Positions 1-6,933 of a stretch of DNA of 18,633 nucleotides are shown in pieces. The stretch is from NCBI GenBank assembly GCA_964613425.1, contig CAZTHC010000022.1, forward strand, positions 1-18,633, given 5' to 3'. Source of the DNA: CAZTHC01 sp964613425 (GTDB lineage Bacteria > Bacillota > Clostridia > TANB77 > CAG-508). Below the pieces are notes generated by a model that did not search any database, was not told the origin of the DNA, and saw only the letters and a list, made by a program, of their open reading frames with translations. Each line of letters opens with the position of its first letter. Within the stretch, counting starts at the first letter, position 1. The position numbers were made by a program, and so were the translations under genes.

Positions 1-377
1 TATTCTTTAGGTTCATTGCATAAAACATCTGCAAACTTGTTTAAAATTAATAAATCACCACATTCACTACCAAAAGACAATGTAGTATTCATTTTCAAAC
101 TATCCAATATTTTTATAGCGCCAACTGCAAAATTTTCGGCACTTGAAATACTATAAATAGTAGGTAATTCAATAACTAAGTCAATTCCAGAATTAATAGC
201 TGCTTGTGCTTTAGACCACTTGTTTATAACAGATGTATCTCCACGTTGTGCAAAATTACCACTCATAATACATACGGTATAATCTGGATTAACAGCGGCT
301 TCAGATTTTGTTAAATGAAATAAATGTCCATTATGAAATGGATTATATTCAGCAATAATTCCAAGTACTTTACTCAT
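1..377 (-). CDS. tmcAL: tRNA(Met) cytidine acetate ligase TmcAL (YlbM), N-terminal part, cut by window edge
   Basis: Reading the minus strand from the ATG at 377 gives an open frame to the window edge (125 codons), beginning MSKVLGIIAEYNPFHNGHL. The AEYNPFHNGHLFHL stretch (about residues 9-22) is the HxGH-type nucleotidyltransferase signature of the YlbM/TmcAL family, followed by the family-typical MSGNFAQRGD (about 38-47). TmcAL uses ATP and acetate to make N4-acetylcytidine at the wobble position of elongator tRNA-Met in the cytoplasm. A clear ribosome-binding site (AGGAGG on the minus strand, 382-387) precedes the start. The gene is divergent from rnhA with an 83-base gap. The C-terminal two thirds lie outside the window, so completeness cannot be judged. 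Family identification is confident; function is from the family. Confidence 0.9.
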   Translation of the reverse strand, partial: MSKVLGIIAEYNPFHNGHLFHLTKSEAAVNPDYTVCIMSGNFAQRGDTSVINKWSKAQAAINSGIDLVIELPTIYSISSAENFAVGAIKILDSLKMNTTLSFGSECGDLLILNKFADVLCNEPKE

Positions 378-393
378 ATTTTCCTCCTAAACA

Positions 394-422
394 TTGAAAT
401 AAATTATAATTATTGATATAAT
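394..422 (+). promoter_or_regulatory. Sigma-A-type promoter for rnhA
   Basis: TTGAAA (394-399) and TATAAT (417-422) are separated by exactly 17 bases, 38 bases upstream of the rnhA ATG at 461. It lies in the short gap between the divergent tmcAL and rnhA genes and would drive rnhA and probably the gene at 912. Confidence 0.7.
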
Positions 423-460
423 ATCATAAATAGATAAAAAAAACAATTGGAGATTATTGT

Positions 461-896
461 ATGGAAAAAGTTATTATTTATACAGATGGGGCATGCTCAC
501 GGAAACCCTGGACCAGGTGGATGGGGAACAATTTTATTTTACAAAGAAAATAGAAAAGAAATAAGCGGCGGAGAAAAAAATACAACAAACAATATAATGG
601 AATTGACAGCAGTAATAGAAGGATTAAAACTATTAAAATTTGAATGTGAAGTTGAAATATATAGTGATAGTGCTTATGTTGTAAACGCATTTAATCAAGG
701 ATGGATTTATAACTGGAAGAAAAACAATTGGAAAACTGCTAGTAAAGAACCAGTAAAGAACAAAGAGTTATGGGAAATGTTAGCAAACTTAACAAACAAA
801 CACAAGGTGAAATTTATAAAAGTAAAAGGACATGCAGACAACGAAAACAATAATAGATGCGATTTTTTAGCAAGAGAAGCAATAAATAAAATGTAG
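461..896 (+). CDS. rnhA: Ribonuclease HI, reading frame broken by a single extra C at base 500
   Basis: RNase HI cleaves the RNA strand of RNA-DNA hybrids in the cytoplasm. The native start is ATG 461, placed 8 bases after a GGAG (449-452); it opens MEKVIIYTDGACS with the first catalytic Asp in YTDGA. After TCA (497-499) the next base, C500, is extra. If it is skipped, the frame resumes as GNPGPGGWG and runs to the TAG at 894-896 with the remaining catalytic residues visible: Glu in NIMEL, Asp in YSDSAY, Asp in RCDFLA, and the GHAD loop. Read without skipping, the ATG 461 frame ends at TAG 551-553 after 30 codons. A continuous frame from TTG 447 exists but replaces the first catalytic Asp segment with unrelated residues, so it is not a credible protein. 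The restored protein is about 144 residues, normal for the family. Cause unresolved: error, mutation, or +1 frameshift at CGG. Confidence 0.88.
497..503 (+). other. Putative +1 frameshift site or one-base insertion in rnhA (TCA-C-GGA)
   Basis: The family requires Ser-Gly-Asn-Pro-Gly here. The DNA reads TCA CGG AAA in the upstream frame and TCA (C) GGA AAC in the restored frame. The extra base creates the only in-frame CGG codon of the gene. The same arrangement occurs in trmD at 6127-6133. Confidence 0.75.
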
Positions 897-911
897 TATA
901 GGTGGGATTTT

Positions 912-2561
912 ATGGGATTAGATATAAAAGATATGGCAAGATGTAGAAAAAGAAAAATTGATGCTAGAGATGTAAAGACATTAGAGAGAAATATTTGTGA
1001 GGTTTTAGAATATTTAGATAAATTAAAAAAAGAACACCCAGAATTAGATAATAATGAATTATTTGCTAAATACGAGCATGAATTTAGTATGAGCTTTGAG
1101 GAATATAAAAAAATATCTTTTGAATTGATTGATACTATTATGCAAAAAAAGACAATAGAATATTTTAAATCTAATAACAATGAATTTATTAGACAATATA
1201 GTAGAATAAAAAATAAAAATATAAAAGAGTTAGAAGCAGATGAAGATCCTTTTAAATTGATTTACAATAAAAAAGCTTTTCAGAAGAAAGTAGTAAAAGG
1301 ATTAATAATAACTTTTAGAAAACTTTTAGAAGAAGGAGTAGAAGAGGTAGTACGAGTTAAAAATATTTGTATGCCTTCTGGATATGAGGAATATAAAGTA
1401 AAAACGAGGATAGATAAAACAAAGGTTAAATCAGAAGAAGAAATGCTTTTATTGATAATAAATAATTCATTAGAACTTGTCGAAAAAATGCAAAAACAGG
1501 GAAGTGTTAAATTATTAGAATGTGCAACAAAATTTTTTGAAAAATATAATTTGTTTGACACTATGATGAAAAGTCATTCTTCAGTGTTAAGGTATTTAAA
1601 CATTGGAGAAATGTCATATGAATTAGATGGAACACCACAAAATAAAGGTATAAGAGATATATTCGAAGTTAAAAATTTAGAAAAATTTTCAACGGATGAA
1701 ATAATAGGATTTAATATGTTTTGGCAGAACAAATTTGCAAAGGAATTCAAATGTATTTGCTTAGCCAATTTTGCAATTAATCAAATGGATTTGCTAAATA
1801 ATAGAGATACAGAATTATCAGAAGAAGCTTTAAAAAATGTATTAACTAAGTATGATTTAATAAATTTTATATTGATGGATGCATTTGATGAAAAGACGTA
1901 CAGCTTTAAAGAGCCACATATAAATAGAGATGTTCAAAGTGACTATGGAGAATATTTTAGAGACGCTTTTCCATATATAAATAATGATTTTAGAGAAGAA
2001 TGTGAAAAAGGTAAAAGTAATTATCAAAATTTGAGTTATATTTATGCAGTGAAATTTAATTTAATTTCTAACCAGGTAAGTAATTTACTAAAAAACAAGA
2101 AAATTAAGAATTGGGGATATATAAAAGAATTTAATAGAGAATTGATGGATGATAATTATATATTAATTGGTATGGACTTAGATGGATATAATATGCCAAT
2201 AAGAGTACATGCTCCAAAGGATAAACTAATAGAAAGTTTAGTAGAAATGGAAAGTGAAGCAATTATACCAATGTATGAAGGAGCAGAAGACTTTATAGTA
2301 AGAGGAGAAATAATTCCAGCTAATTTGGCATTGCCACTACAGAAAAAGCACAAAGAATACTTGAGAAAGGCAGAACCAACACAGAAAAATAAAAATATAT
2401 TGGAGCATATTATTTTCTTATCTAATTCTGACAAATTTCCAGAACATTTAAAAAAAGATGCTGATGGAAAGAAAATAAGAGTGAGAAAATATATAAACAT
2501 AGTAACTGGGAAAATATATACTAAAGTTGGAAATCAATATGTAGAATTTCGGAAAAGATAA
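912..2561 (+). CDS. Uncharacterised 549-residue protein
   Basis: I do not recognise this protein. It starts at ATG 912 behind AGGTGG (900-905), 15 bases after the rnhA stop, so the two are probably co-transcribed. It is soluble by inspection: no signal peptide or membrane segment, rich in Lys, Glu and Asn, and apparently mostly helical in the first 330 residues, with charged helical runs near residues 30-75 and 165-205. The last 150 residues look more mixed, with MDLDGYNMPIRVHAP and EDFIVRGEIIPANLALPL standing out as possible beta-rich segments. The tail ends KVGNQYVEFRKR, where the Arg after VEF is a CGG codon (2550-2552). Skipping that C would extend the protein to VEFGKDKSLGQR with a stop at 2578-2580. 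Codon use resembles its neighbours. No function is proposed. Confidence 0.8.
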   Translation: MGLDIKDMARCRKRKIDARDVKTLERNICEVLEYLDKLKKEHPELDNNELFAKYEHEFSMSFEEYKKISFELIDTIMQKKTIEYFKSNNNEFIRQYSRIKNKNIKELEADEDPFKLIYNKKAFQKKVVKGLIITFRKLLEEGVEEVVRVKNICMPSGYEEYKVKTRIDKTKVKSEEEMLLLIINNSLELVEKMQKQGSVKLLECATKFFEKYNLFDTMMKSHSSVLRYLNIGEMSYELDGTPQNKGIRDIFEVKNLEKFSTDEIIGFNMFWQNKFAKEFKCICLANFAINQMDLLNNRDTELSEEALKNVLTKYDLINFILMDAFDEKTYSFKEPHINRDVQSDYGEYFRDAFPYINNDFREECEKGKSNYQNLSYIYAVKFNLISNQVSNLLKNKKIKNWGYIKEFNRELMDDNYILIGMDLDGYNMPIRVHAPKDKLIESLVEMESEAIIPMYEGAEDFIVRGEIIPANLALPLQKKHKEYLRKAEPTQKNKNILEHIIFLSNSDKFPEHLKKDADGKKIRVRKYINIVTGKIYTKVGNQYVEFRKR

Positions 2562-2604
2562 AAGCTTAGGTCAAAGGTAAAACTGATAAAACATATTGCA
2601 AACT

Positions 2605-2632
2605 ATAGGGGCGTATTGTATACGCCCTTTAA
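2605..2632 (+). repeat. Intergenic palindromic repeat, copy 1
   Basis: Perfect hairpin with 8-bp arms GGGCGTAT (2609-2616) and ATACGCCC (2620-2627) around a TGT loop, preceded by TAG and followed by TTT. A 25-base core (2606-2630) is identical to the copy at 18138-18162, and a variant is present at 12327-12352. It is much more GC-rich than its surroundings. It lies between the gene at 912 and the ylxM promoter and could weakly terminate transcription from upstream, although only three T residues follow the stem. Confidence 0.8.
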
Positions 2633-2657
2633 ATATTTAAAAAAATGCTAGAAACTA

Positions 2658-2686
2658 TTGACAAAGCACAAAAAATAGTGTAAAGT
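2658..2686 (+). promoter_or_regulatory. Sigma-A-type promoter for the ylxM-ffh operon
   Basis: Consensus TTGACA (2658-2663), a 17-base spacer, then TAAAGT (2681-2686). It is 33 bases upstream of the ylxM start and is the only strong promoter I see ahead of the seven-gene block ending at rplS. Confidence 0.7.
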
Positions 2687-2719
2687 ATATTAGCATTACA
2701 TAAGAAAGGTAGTAATTAT

Positions 2720-3067
2720 ATGGAAAAAAATGTTGAAATTAGTATGCTTTTACAAATATATGGTAAGCTTTTAACTAAAAAACAATATGATTTTTTAGAT
2801 AATTACTATAACAGCGATTTATCTCTTTCAGAAATAGGAGAAAACCTTGGTATTACAAGGCAAGCTGTTAGAGATAATTTAAAGAAGGGGGAAAATAAAC
2901 TTTTCGAATTTGAAGAAAAGTTAGGAATTATGAAAAAAATGTTACAACAAGAAGAAAAAATAGCAATAATCTTATCAGAATTAACAAAAATCAAATCACA
3001 ATATTCAGATAAACAAGTTGCAAAAGTGTTAGAACATATTAAACATGAATTAAATTGCTTAGTATAA
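2720..3067 (+). CDS. ylxM: YlxM-family putative DNA-binding protein (UPF0122)
   Basis: The 115-residue product matches the YlxM family, which in Firmicutes is almost always encoded directly upstream of ffh. Residues about 17-65 hold the diagnostic stretch TKKQYDFLDNYYNSDLSLSE followed by IGENLGITRQAVRDNLKK, a sigma-70 region 4-like helix-turn-helix; the remainder is a Lys/Glu-rich helical tail. The start ATG 2720 follows an AAAGGT (2705-2710). The ffh start lies 28 bases after its stop. The family is thought to act with the signal recognition particle system or its regulation; the precise role is not visible here. Length is normal for the family. Confidence 0.92.
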   Translation: MEKNVEISMLLQIYGKLLTKKQYDFLDNYYNSDLSLSEIGENLGITRQAVRDNLKKGENKLFEFEEKLGIMKKMLQQEEKIAIILSELTKIKSQYSDKQVAKVLEHIKHELNCLV

Positions 3068-3095
3068 TTTGTTTTAAATATGCGGAGGTGTAAAG

Positions 3096-4448
3096 ATGGC
3101 TTTTGAGGGATTATCTTCAAGATTACAAGAAATAACTAGAAAATTAGGTGGCAAAGCAAGAATTACAGAAAATGACTTAAAAGAAGTTTTAAGAGAAGTA
3201 AAATTAGCTTTATTAGAAGCCGATGTTAACTATAAAATAGTTAAGGAATTTATTTCTGTTGTAGAAGAAAAAGCTCTAGGTCAAGATGTTTTAAAATCAT
3301 TAACTCCAGGGCAACAAGTTATAAAAATCGTTAAAGATGAAATGGTTGAATTATTAGGTGGAACAGAAAGTAGAATTAATTTTACACCAAATCCACCAAC
3401 AGTAATAATGTTAGTAGGTTTACAAGGTGCTGGTAAAACAACACTTGCAGGAAAACTAGCAAATCTTTTAAGAAAACAAGGCAAAAGCCCATTACTAGTA
3501 GCATGTGACGTTTATAGACCAGCTGCAATTAAACAATTACAAGTAGTTGGAGCAAGCTTAAACATACCAGTTTTTGCAAACGAAAATTCAAAAGATGTAG
3601 TACATATTGCAAAACAAGCGCTAAATCAAGCAATTTCTAAGCTAAATGATGTAGTAATAATAGATACAGCGGGTAGACTTCATGTAGACGAAGAACTTAT
3701 GAATGAATTGAAACAATTAAAAACAAACTTAAAACCACATGAAATATTATTAGTTGTAGATTCAATGACAGGACAGGATGCTGTAAATGTTGCAACAACA
3801 TTTAATGAGGACTTAGGTATAGATGGAGTTGTATTAACAAAATTAGATGGTGATACCCGTGGTGGTGCTGCATTATCTGTAAAAAAAGTTACTGGAATGC
3901 CAATAAAATTTGCATCAATAGGAGAGAAACTCAGTGATTTAGAAGTATTTCATCCAGAAAGAATGACATCAAGAATACTTGGTATGGGGGATGTTCTTTC
4001 AATTATTGAAAAAGCAGAAGAATCATTTGATGAAGAAGAAGCTTTAAAGCTAGAACAAAAATTAAGAAAGCAAGAGTTTGACTTAGATGACTATTTAACT
4101 CAACTAAGACAAATGAAAAAGATGGGTTCTTTTTCTTCAATATTAAATCTAATACCAGGAATGAACAAGTTAAAAGATGTAAAAATAGATGATAAAGAGT
4201 TTGTAAAAATAGAAGCAATTATTTGTTCTATGACTAAAGCAGAAAAAAGAAATCCAAAATTATTAAATGCAAGTAGAAGAATTAGAATTGCAAAAGGTAG
4301 TGGAACTAGAGTTCAAGATATAAACAAATTTATGGAATCTTTTGAGATGACACAAAAAATGATGAAAAAAATGCAATCACAAAAAGGTGGAATTGGAAAG
4401 AAACTTAAAGGTTTAGATATGGATTCACTTAAAAATATGAAATTTTAA
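3096..4448 (+). CDS. ffh: Signal recognition particle GTPase Ffh (SRP54)
   Basis: Ffh binds SRP RNA and signal sequences of nascent membrane proteins and delivers ribosomes to FtsY at the membrane in a GTP-dependent cycle. The 450-residue product shows the N domain (about 1-90), then the NG GTPase domain with the P-loop GLQGAGKT (108-115), the VACDVYRPAA insertion-box region, DTAGR, TKLDGDTRGG, and finally the methionine-rich M domain (about 330-450) with SILNLIPGM, SRRIRIAKGSGT and a run of Met-Lys residues. The start ATG 3096 has a CGGAGGTG ribosome-binding site. One Arg uses CGT (DTRGG); no CGG codon is present. Length and motifs are normal. Confidence 0.98.
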   Translation: MAFEGLSSRLQEITRKLGGKARITENDLKEVLREVKLALLEADVNYKIVKEFISVVEEKALGQDVLKSLTPGQQVIKIVKDEMVELLGGTESRINFTPNPPTVIMLVGLQGAGKTTLAGKLANLLRKQGKSPLLVACDVYRPAAIKQLQVVGASLNIPVFANENSKDVVHIAKQALNQAISKLNDVVIIDTAGRLHVDEELMNELKQLKTNLKPHEILLVVDSMTGQDAVNVATTFNEDLGIDGVVLTKLDGDTRGGAALSVKKVTGMPIKFASIGEKLSDLEVFHPERMTSRILGMGDVLSIIEKAEESFDEEEALKLEQKLRKQEFDLDDYLTQLRQMKKMGSFSSILNLIPGMNKLKDVKIDDKEFVKIEAIICSMTKAEKRNPKLLNASRRIRIAKGSGTRVQDINKFMESFEMTQKMMKKMQSQKGGIGKKLKGLDMDSLKNMKF

Positions 4449-4519
4449 ATAAATTATTAATTTTAAAAAAATATATTAGAAGATTTTTCTTCAAAACTTT
4501 AGGGAGGTGAACGTAAGTT

Positions 4520-4753
4520 ATGGTAAAAATAAGATTACAAAGAGTAGGTGCAAAAAAAGCTCCTTTCTATCACATAGTTGTTGCTGATTCTAGATCACCA
4601 AGAGATGGAAAAATAGTTGAAAAAATTGGAACATATAATCCAATGGTAGAACCATCTGAAATTAAATTAGACAAAGAAAAAGTTGCACAATGGATAAAAA
4701 ATGGTGCAAAACCAACAGATACAGTAAAGAACTTAATAGAAAAAGCTAAATAA
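4520..4753 (+). CDS. rpsP: 30S ribosomal protein bS16
   Basis: The 77-residue protein begins MVKIRLQRVGAKKAPFYHIV and continues ADSRSPRDGKIVEKIGTYNP, the hallmark of bS16, a primary binder of the 5' domain of 16S rRNA. It is at the short end of the family, lacking the usual basic C-terminal tail. GGGAGGTG at 4502-4509 lies 10 bases ahead of ATG 4520. A 71-base AT-rich gap separates it from ffh, the longest inside this operon; I see no convincing promoter or leader structure there. Confidence 0.97.
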   Translation: MVKIRLQRVGAKKAPFYHIVVADSRSPRDGKIVEKIGTYNPMVEPSEIKLDKEKVAQWIKNGAKPTDTVKNLIEKAK

Positions 4754-4800
4754 TATGGCTTATGGTAGGTTGGCTTATAGCGAACCAAGGAGGAGTTAAT

Positions 4801-5031
4801 ATGAAAGAAATATTGACAACAATAATAAAAAGTTTAGTATCAAATGAAGATGCAATTTCAATTAATGAAATTGAAAATGAAAAGTCTATTGTTTTTGAAG
4901 TTAAAGTTGATGAAAGTGATATGGGAAAAATTATTGGTAAACAAGGAAAAATTGCTAAATCAATAAGAACTATATTAAGAGCAATTGCAACTAAAGAACA
5001 AAAAAGAATTACAATAGAATTTTTAGATTAA
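4801..5031 (+). CDS. khpA: KH-domain RNA-binding protein KhpA
   Basis: A 76-residue single KH-domain protein whose family binds RNA and in Firmicutes usually lies between rpsP and rimM, as here. The KH core shows the GxxG loop in MGKIIGKQGKIAKSIRTIL (about residues 41-59). I chose ATG 4801 because an AAGGAGG sits just upstream (about 4788-4794) and MKEIL aligns with the usual family N terminus; the in-frame ATG at 4762 would add 13 residues and put this ribosome-binding site inside the coding sequence. Likely roles, from the family, are RNA chaperoning with KhpB and control of cell envelope synthesis or division. Its stop is 11 bases before the rimM start. Confidence 0.92.
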   Translation: MKEILTTIIKSLVSNEDAISINEIENEKSIVFEVKVDESDMGKIIGKQGKIAKSIRTILRAIATKEQKRITIEFLD

Positions 5032-5042
5032 GAAGGTACAAA

Positions 5043-5549
5043 ATGGAAAACTATTTAGAAATAGGTCAAATTGTAAACACAACTGGGTTAAAGGGATTTG
5101 TAAAAGTAAATCCATTTACAGATAACATTCAAAGATTTGAAGAATTGAAAAAAGTATACATAGAGTACAAAAATTCATTAGAAGAAGTAGAAATAGAATC
5201 AGTAAGGTATAATAAAAATCAAGTTATACTAAAAATTAAAGGTATAGAGGATATAAATCAAGCAGAAAAGTACAGAAATTGTTTTATAAAAATTTCTAGA
5301 AAAGATGCTGTGAAACTGCCAGAAGATTCATATTTTATAGTAGATTTAATTGGATTAGATGTGTATACAAATTCATCTAAATACTTAGGTAAAATAGATG
5401 ATGTATATTCTACAAAAAGCAATGATATTTATGTTGTAAAAGGAGAAGATGGAAAACAAATACTTTTACCAGCAATAAAACAGGTTATTGAAAATATAGA
5501 TTTAAATAAAAAGCAAATAACTGTAAATTTAATAGAAGGATTAGTATAA
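5043..5549 (+). CDS. rimM: 16S rRNA processing protein RimM
   Basis: RimM binds bS19 and helps mature the 30S head. The 168-residue product opens with LEIGQIVNTTGLKGFVKVNP (residues 4-23), the family's N-terminal beta-barrel signature, and ends in a PRC-barrel (about 95-168) with YFIVDLIGLDVY and ILLPAIKQVIENID. Start ATG 5043 follows AGAAGGT. The trmD start lies 1 base after its stop, consistent with the common rimM-trmD coupling. Length and motifs are normal. Confidence 0.97.
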   Translation: MENYLEIGQIVNTTGLKGFVKVNPFTDNIQRFEELKKVYIEYKNSLEEVEIESVRYNKNQVILKIKGIEDINQAEKYRNCFIKISRKDAVKLPEDSYFIVDLIGLDVYTNSSKYLGKIDDVYSTKSNDIYVVKGEDGKQILLPAIKQVIENIDLNKKQITVNLIEGLV

Positions 5550-5550
5550 T

Positions 5551-6220
5551 ATGAAATTTGATGTATTAACACTTTTTCCAGAGATGTTTGAATCAATAAA
5601 ACAAAGTATAATTGGCAAAGCAGAAGAAAATAATTTAATAAATATTAATTTAATAAATATTAGAGATTTTTCCAAAGACAAACATAAAAAAGTTGATGAT
5701 ACTCCATATGGCGGAGGAGCTGGAATGCTTATAAGACCAGATGTTGTATATGATGCATATTGTTCAATTAAGAACAAGGCTGCAAAAGTTATATACTTAT
5801 CTCCAAAAGGAAAAACATTGACACAGGAAAAGGTTAAAGAACTTTCTAAAGAAGAACATTTAGTATTATTGTGTGGACATTATGAAGGAATAGACCAAAG
5901 AGTTATAGATGAAATTGTTGATGAAGAAATTTCAATAGGTGATTATGTTTTAACAGGTGGAGAAATTCCAGCAATGGTGTTAATAGATAGTATTAGTAGA
6001 TATGTTCAAGGAGTATTAAATGAAGAATCTGTAAAAGAAGAATCATTTTCAAATGGAATGTTAGAATATCCACAATATACAAGACCAGAAGTTTTCTTAA
6101 ATAAAAAAGTACCAGAAGTATTATTATCTCGGACATCATAAGAATATTGATGAATGGAGAGAACAGGAAGCATTAAAAATTACACTGGCAAAGAGGCCAG
6201 ACATATTAAAAAATAAATAA
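5551..6220 (+). CDS. trmD: tRNA (guanine-N1-)-methyltransferase TrmD, reading frame broken by an extra C at base 6130
   Basis: TrmD methylates G37 of tRNAs using S-adenosylmethionine and is normally essential because it prevents frameshifting. Visible motifs are MKFDVLTLFPEMF (1-13), PYGGGAGML (52-60), the knot region LLCGHYEGIDQRV (107-118) and DYVLTGGEIP (131-140), then LEYPQYTRPEV (171-181). At the conserved LLSG of the C-terminal domain the DNA reads TCT C GGA (6127-6133). Read straight, translation ends after LLSRTS at TAA 6139-6141 (196 residues), removing the C-terminal tRNA-binding part. Skipping C6130 restores SGHHKNIDEWREQEALK through to KRPDILKNK and TAA 6218-6220, about 222 residues, a normal length, with the stop then 19 bases before rplS. 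The resumed frame is perfectly conserved in type, so decay must be very recent or the shift is tolerated. Confidence 0.9.
6127..6133 (+). other. Putative +1 frameshift site or one-base insertion in trmD (TCT-C-GGA)
   Basis: The conserved Ser-Gly of the TrmD LLSG motif is interrupted by one C, giving an in-frame CGG before the resumed GGA. It has the same form as the site in rnhA at 497-503: a UCN serine codon, an extra C, then GGA glycine. Confidence 0.75.
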
Positions 6221-6239
6221 AGAAGGAGGTTCACTAAAA

Positions 6240-6812
6240 ATGGACGTTATTAAATCAATAGAACATGAGCAAATGAAAAATAAGATTCCAGCATTGAAAG
6301 TTGGAGATTCTGTTAGAGTAAGCGTAAAAATAAAAGAAGGAAACAGAGAAAGAATACAAGCATTTGAAGGAACAATAATTAAAATACAAGGTGGAGGAGT
6401 AAACCAAACATTTACAGTAAGAAGAATATCTTATGGAGTAGGTGTTGAAAAAACATTTTTAATCCATTCACCAAATGTGGATAAAGTAGAAGTATTAAGA
6501 GTAGGTAAAGCAAGAAGAGCAAGATTATTCTATTTAAGAGATAGAGTAGGTAAATCTGCAAAAACTAAAGAACAAATAGGAGCTAGAATTGAAACAAACG
6601 AAATAACTCTTAAAGAAGATTTAGTTGAAGAAGTAGTAGAAGAGGTTGCTGCACCAGAAGAAGCACCAGCAGTAGAAGAAACAGCACCAGTTGTAGAAGA
6701 AGTTGTAGATACAGTTAAAGAAGAGGTTGTTGAAGAAGTTAAAGAACAACCAGCTGAAGAAACAAAAGTAGAAGCAACAGAAGAAGTAAAGACAGAAGAA
6801 ACAGCTGAATAA
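6240..6812 (+). CDS. rplS: 50S ribosomal protein bL19 with long acidic C-terminal tail
   Basis: Residues 1-109 are a normal bL19, which sits at the interface of the two ribosomal subunits: KVGDSVRVSVKIKEGNRERI, FEGTIIKIQGGG, TFTVRRISYGVGVEKTF and ARLFYLRDRVGKSA are all present. The family usually ends near 115 residues. Here the protein continues to 190 with about 70 residues made almost only of Glu, Val, Ala, Thr, Pro and Lys (from about EDLVEEVVEEV onward), highly acidic and low in complexity, probably disordered. The start ATG 6240 follows AAGGAGGT. The tail has no stop or frameshift and uses the same codon style as the core. It is the last gene of the operon; a hairpin follows at 6827-6852. 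Confidence 0.96.
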   Translation: MDVIKSIEHEQMKNKIPALKVGDSVRVSVKIKEGNRERIQAFEGTIIKIQGGGVNQTFTVRRISYGVGVEKTFLIHSPNVDKVEVLRVGKARRARLFYLRDRVGKSAKTKEQIGARIETNEITLKEDLVEEVVEEVAAPEEAPAVEETAPVVEEVVDTVKEEVVEEVKEQPAEETKVEATEEVKTEETAE

Positions 6813-6826
6813 TTTTATCATATAAT

Positions 6827-6852
6827 AGAGGTGGACTTGTTAGTCTACCTCT
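6827..6852 (+). terminator. Hairpin after rplS, probable operon terminator
   Basis: Eleven-base-pair stem AGAGGTGGACT (6827-6837) with AGTCTACCTCT (6842-6852), one G-T pair, TGTT loop, followed by TTAATTATT. The T-tract is imperfect, so termination may be partial. Confidence 0.6.
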
Positions 6853-6870
6853 TAATTATTGTAAACCAAT

Positions 6871-6899
6871 TTGAAATATTATGTAAAATAGTGTATAAT
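6871..6899 (+). promoter_or_regulatory. Sigma-A-type promoter for the small membrane protein at 6934
   Basis: TTGAAA (6871-6876), 17-base spacer, TATAAT (6894-6899), 34 bases upstream of the ATG. The same geometry recurs ahead of the two downstream paralogues. Confidence 0.7.
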
Positions 6900-6933
6900 T
6901 AATTTATTATATTACATTAGGAGGTTTCTGAAA

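Noticed and set aside
403..408. TATAAT on the minus strand as the tmcAL promoter
   Set aside because: No acceptable -35 at 16-18 bases; the region is so AT-rich that a lone -10 is weak evidence.
447..500. TTG 447 as the start of RNase HI in one continuous frame
   Set aside because: It lacks YTDGA with the first catalytic Asp, which is encoded in the ATG 461 frame behind a well-spaced GGAG. The continuous frame is a by-product of the extra C at 500.
4470..4500. GAAGATTTTTCTTC hairpin between ffh and rpsP as a terminator or ribosomal leader
   Set aside because: Only a 5-bp AT-rich stem with no T-run after it; it is expected by chance in this composition.
4762..4800. Upstream ATG for the KH-domain protein
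   Set aside because: The AAGGAGG site lies inside this extension and directly precedes ATG 4801, where family similarity starts.
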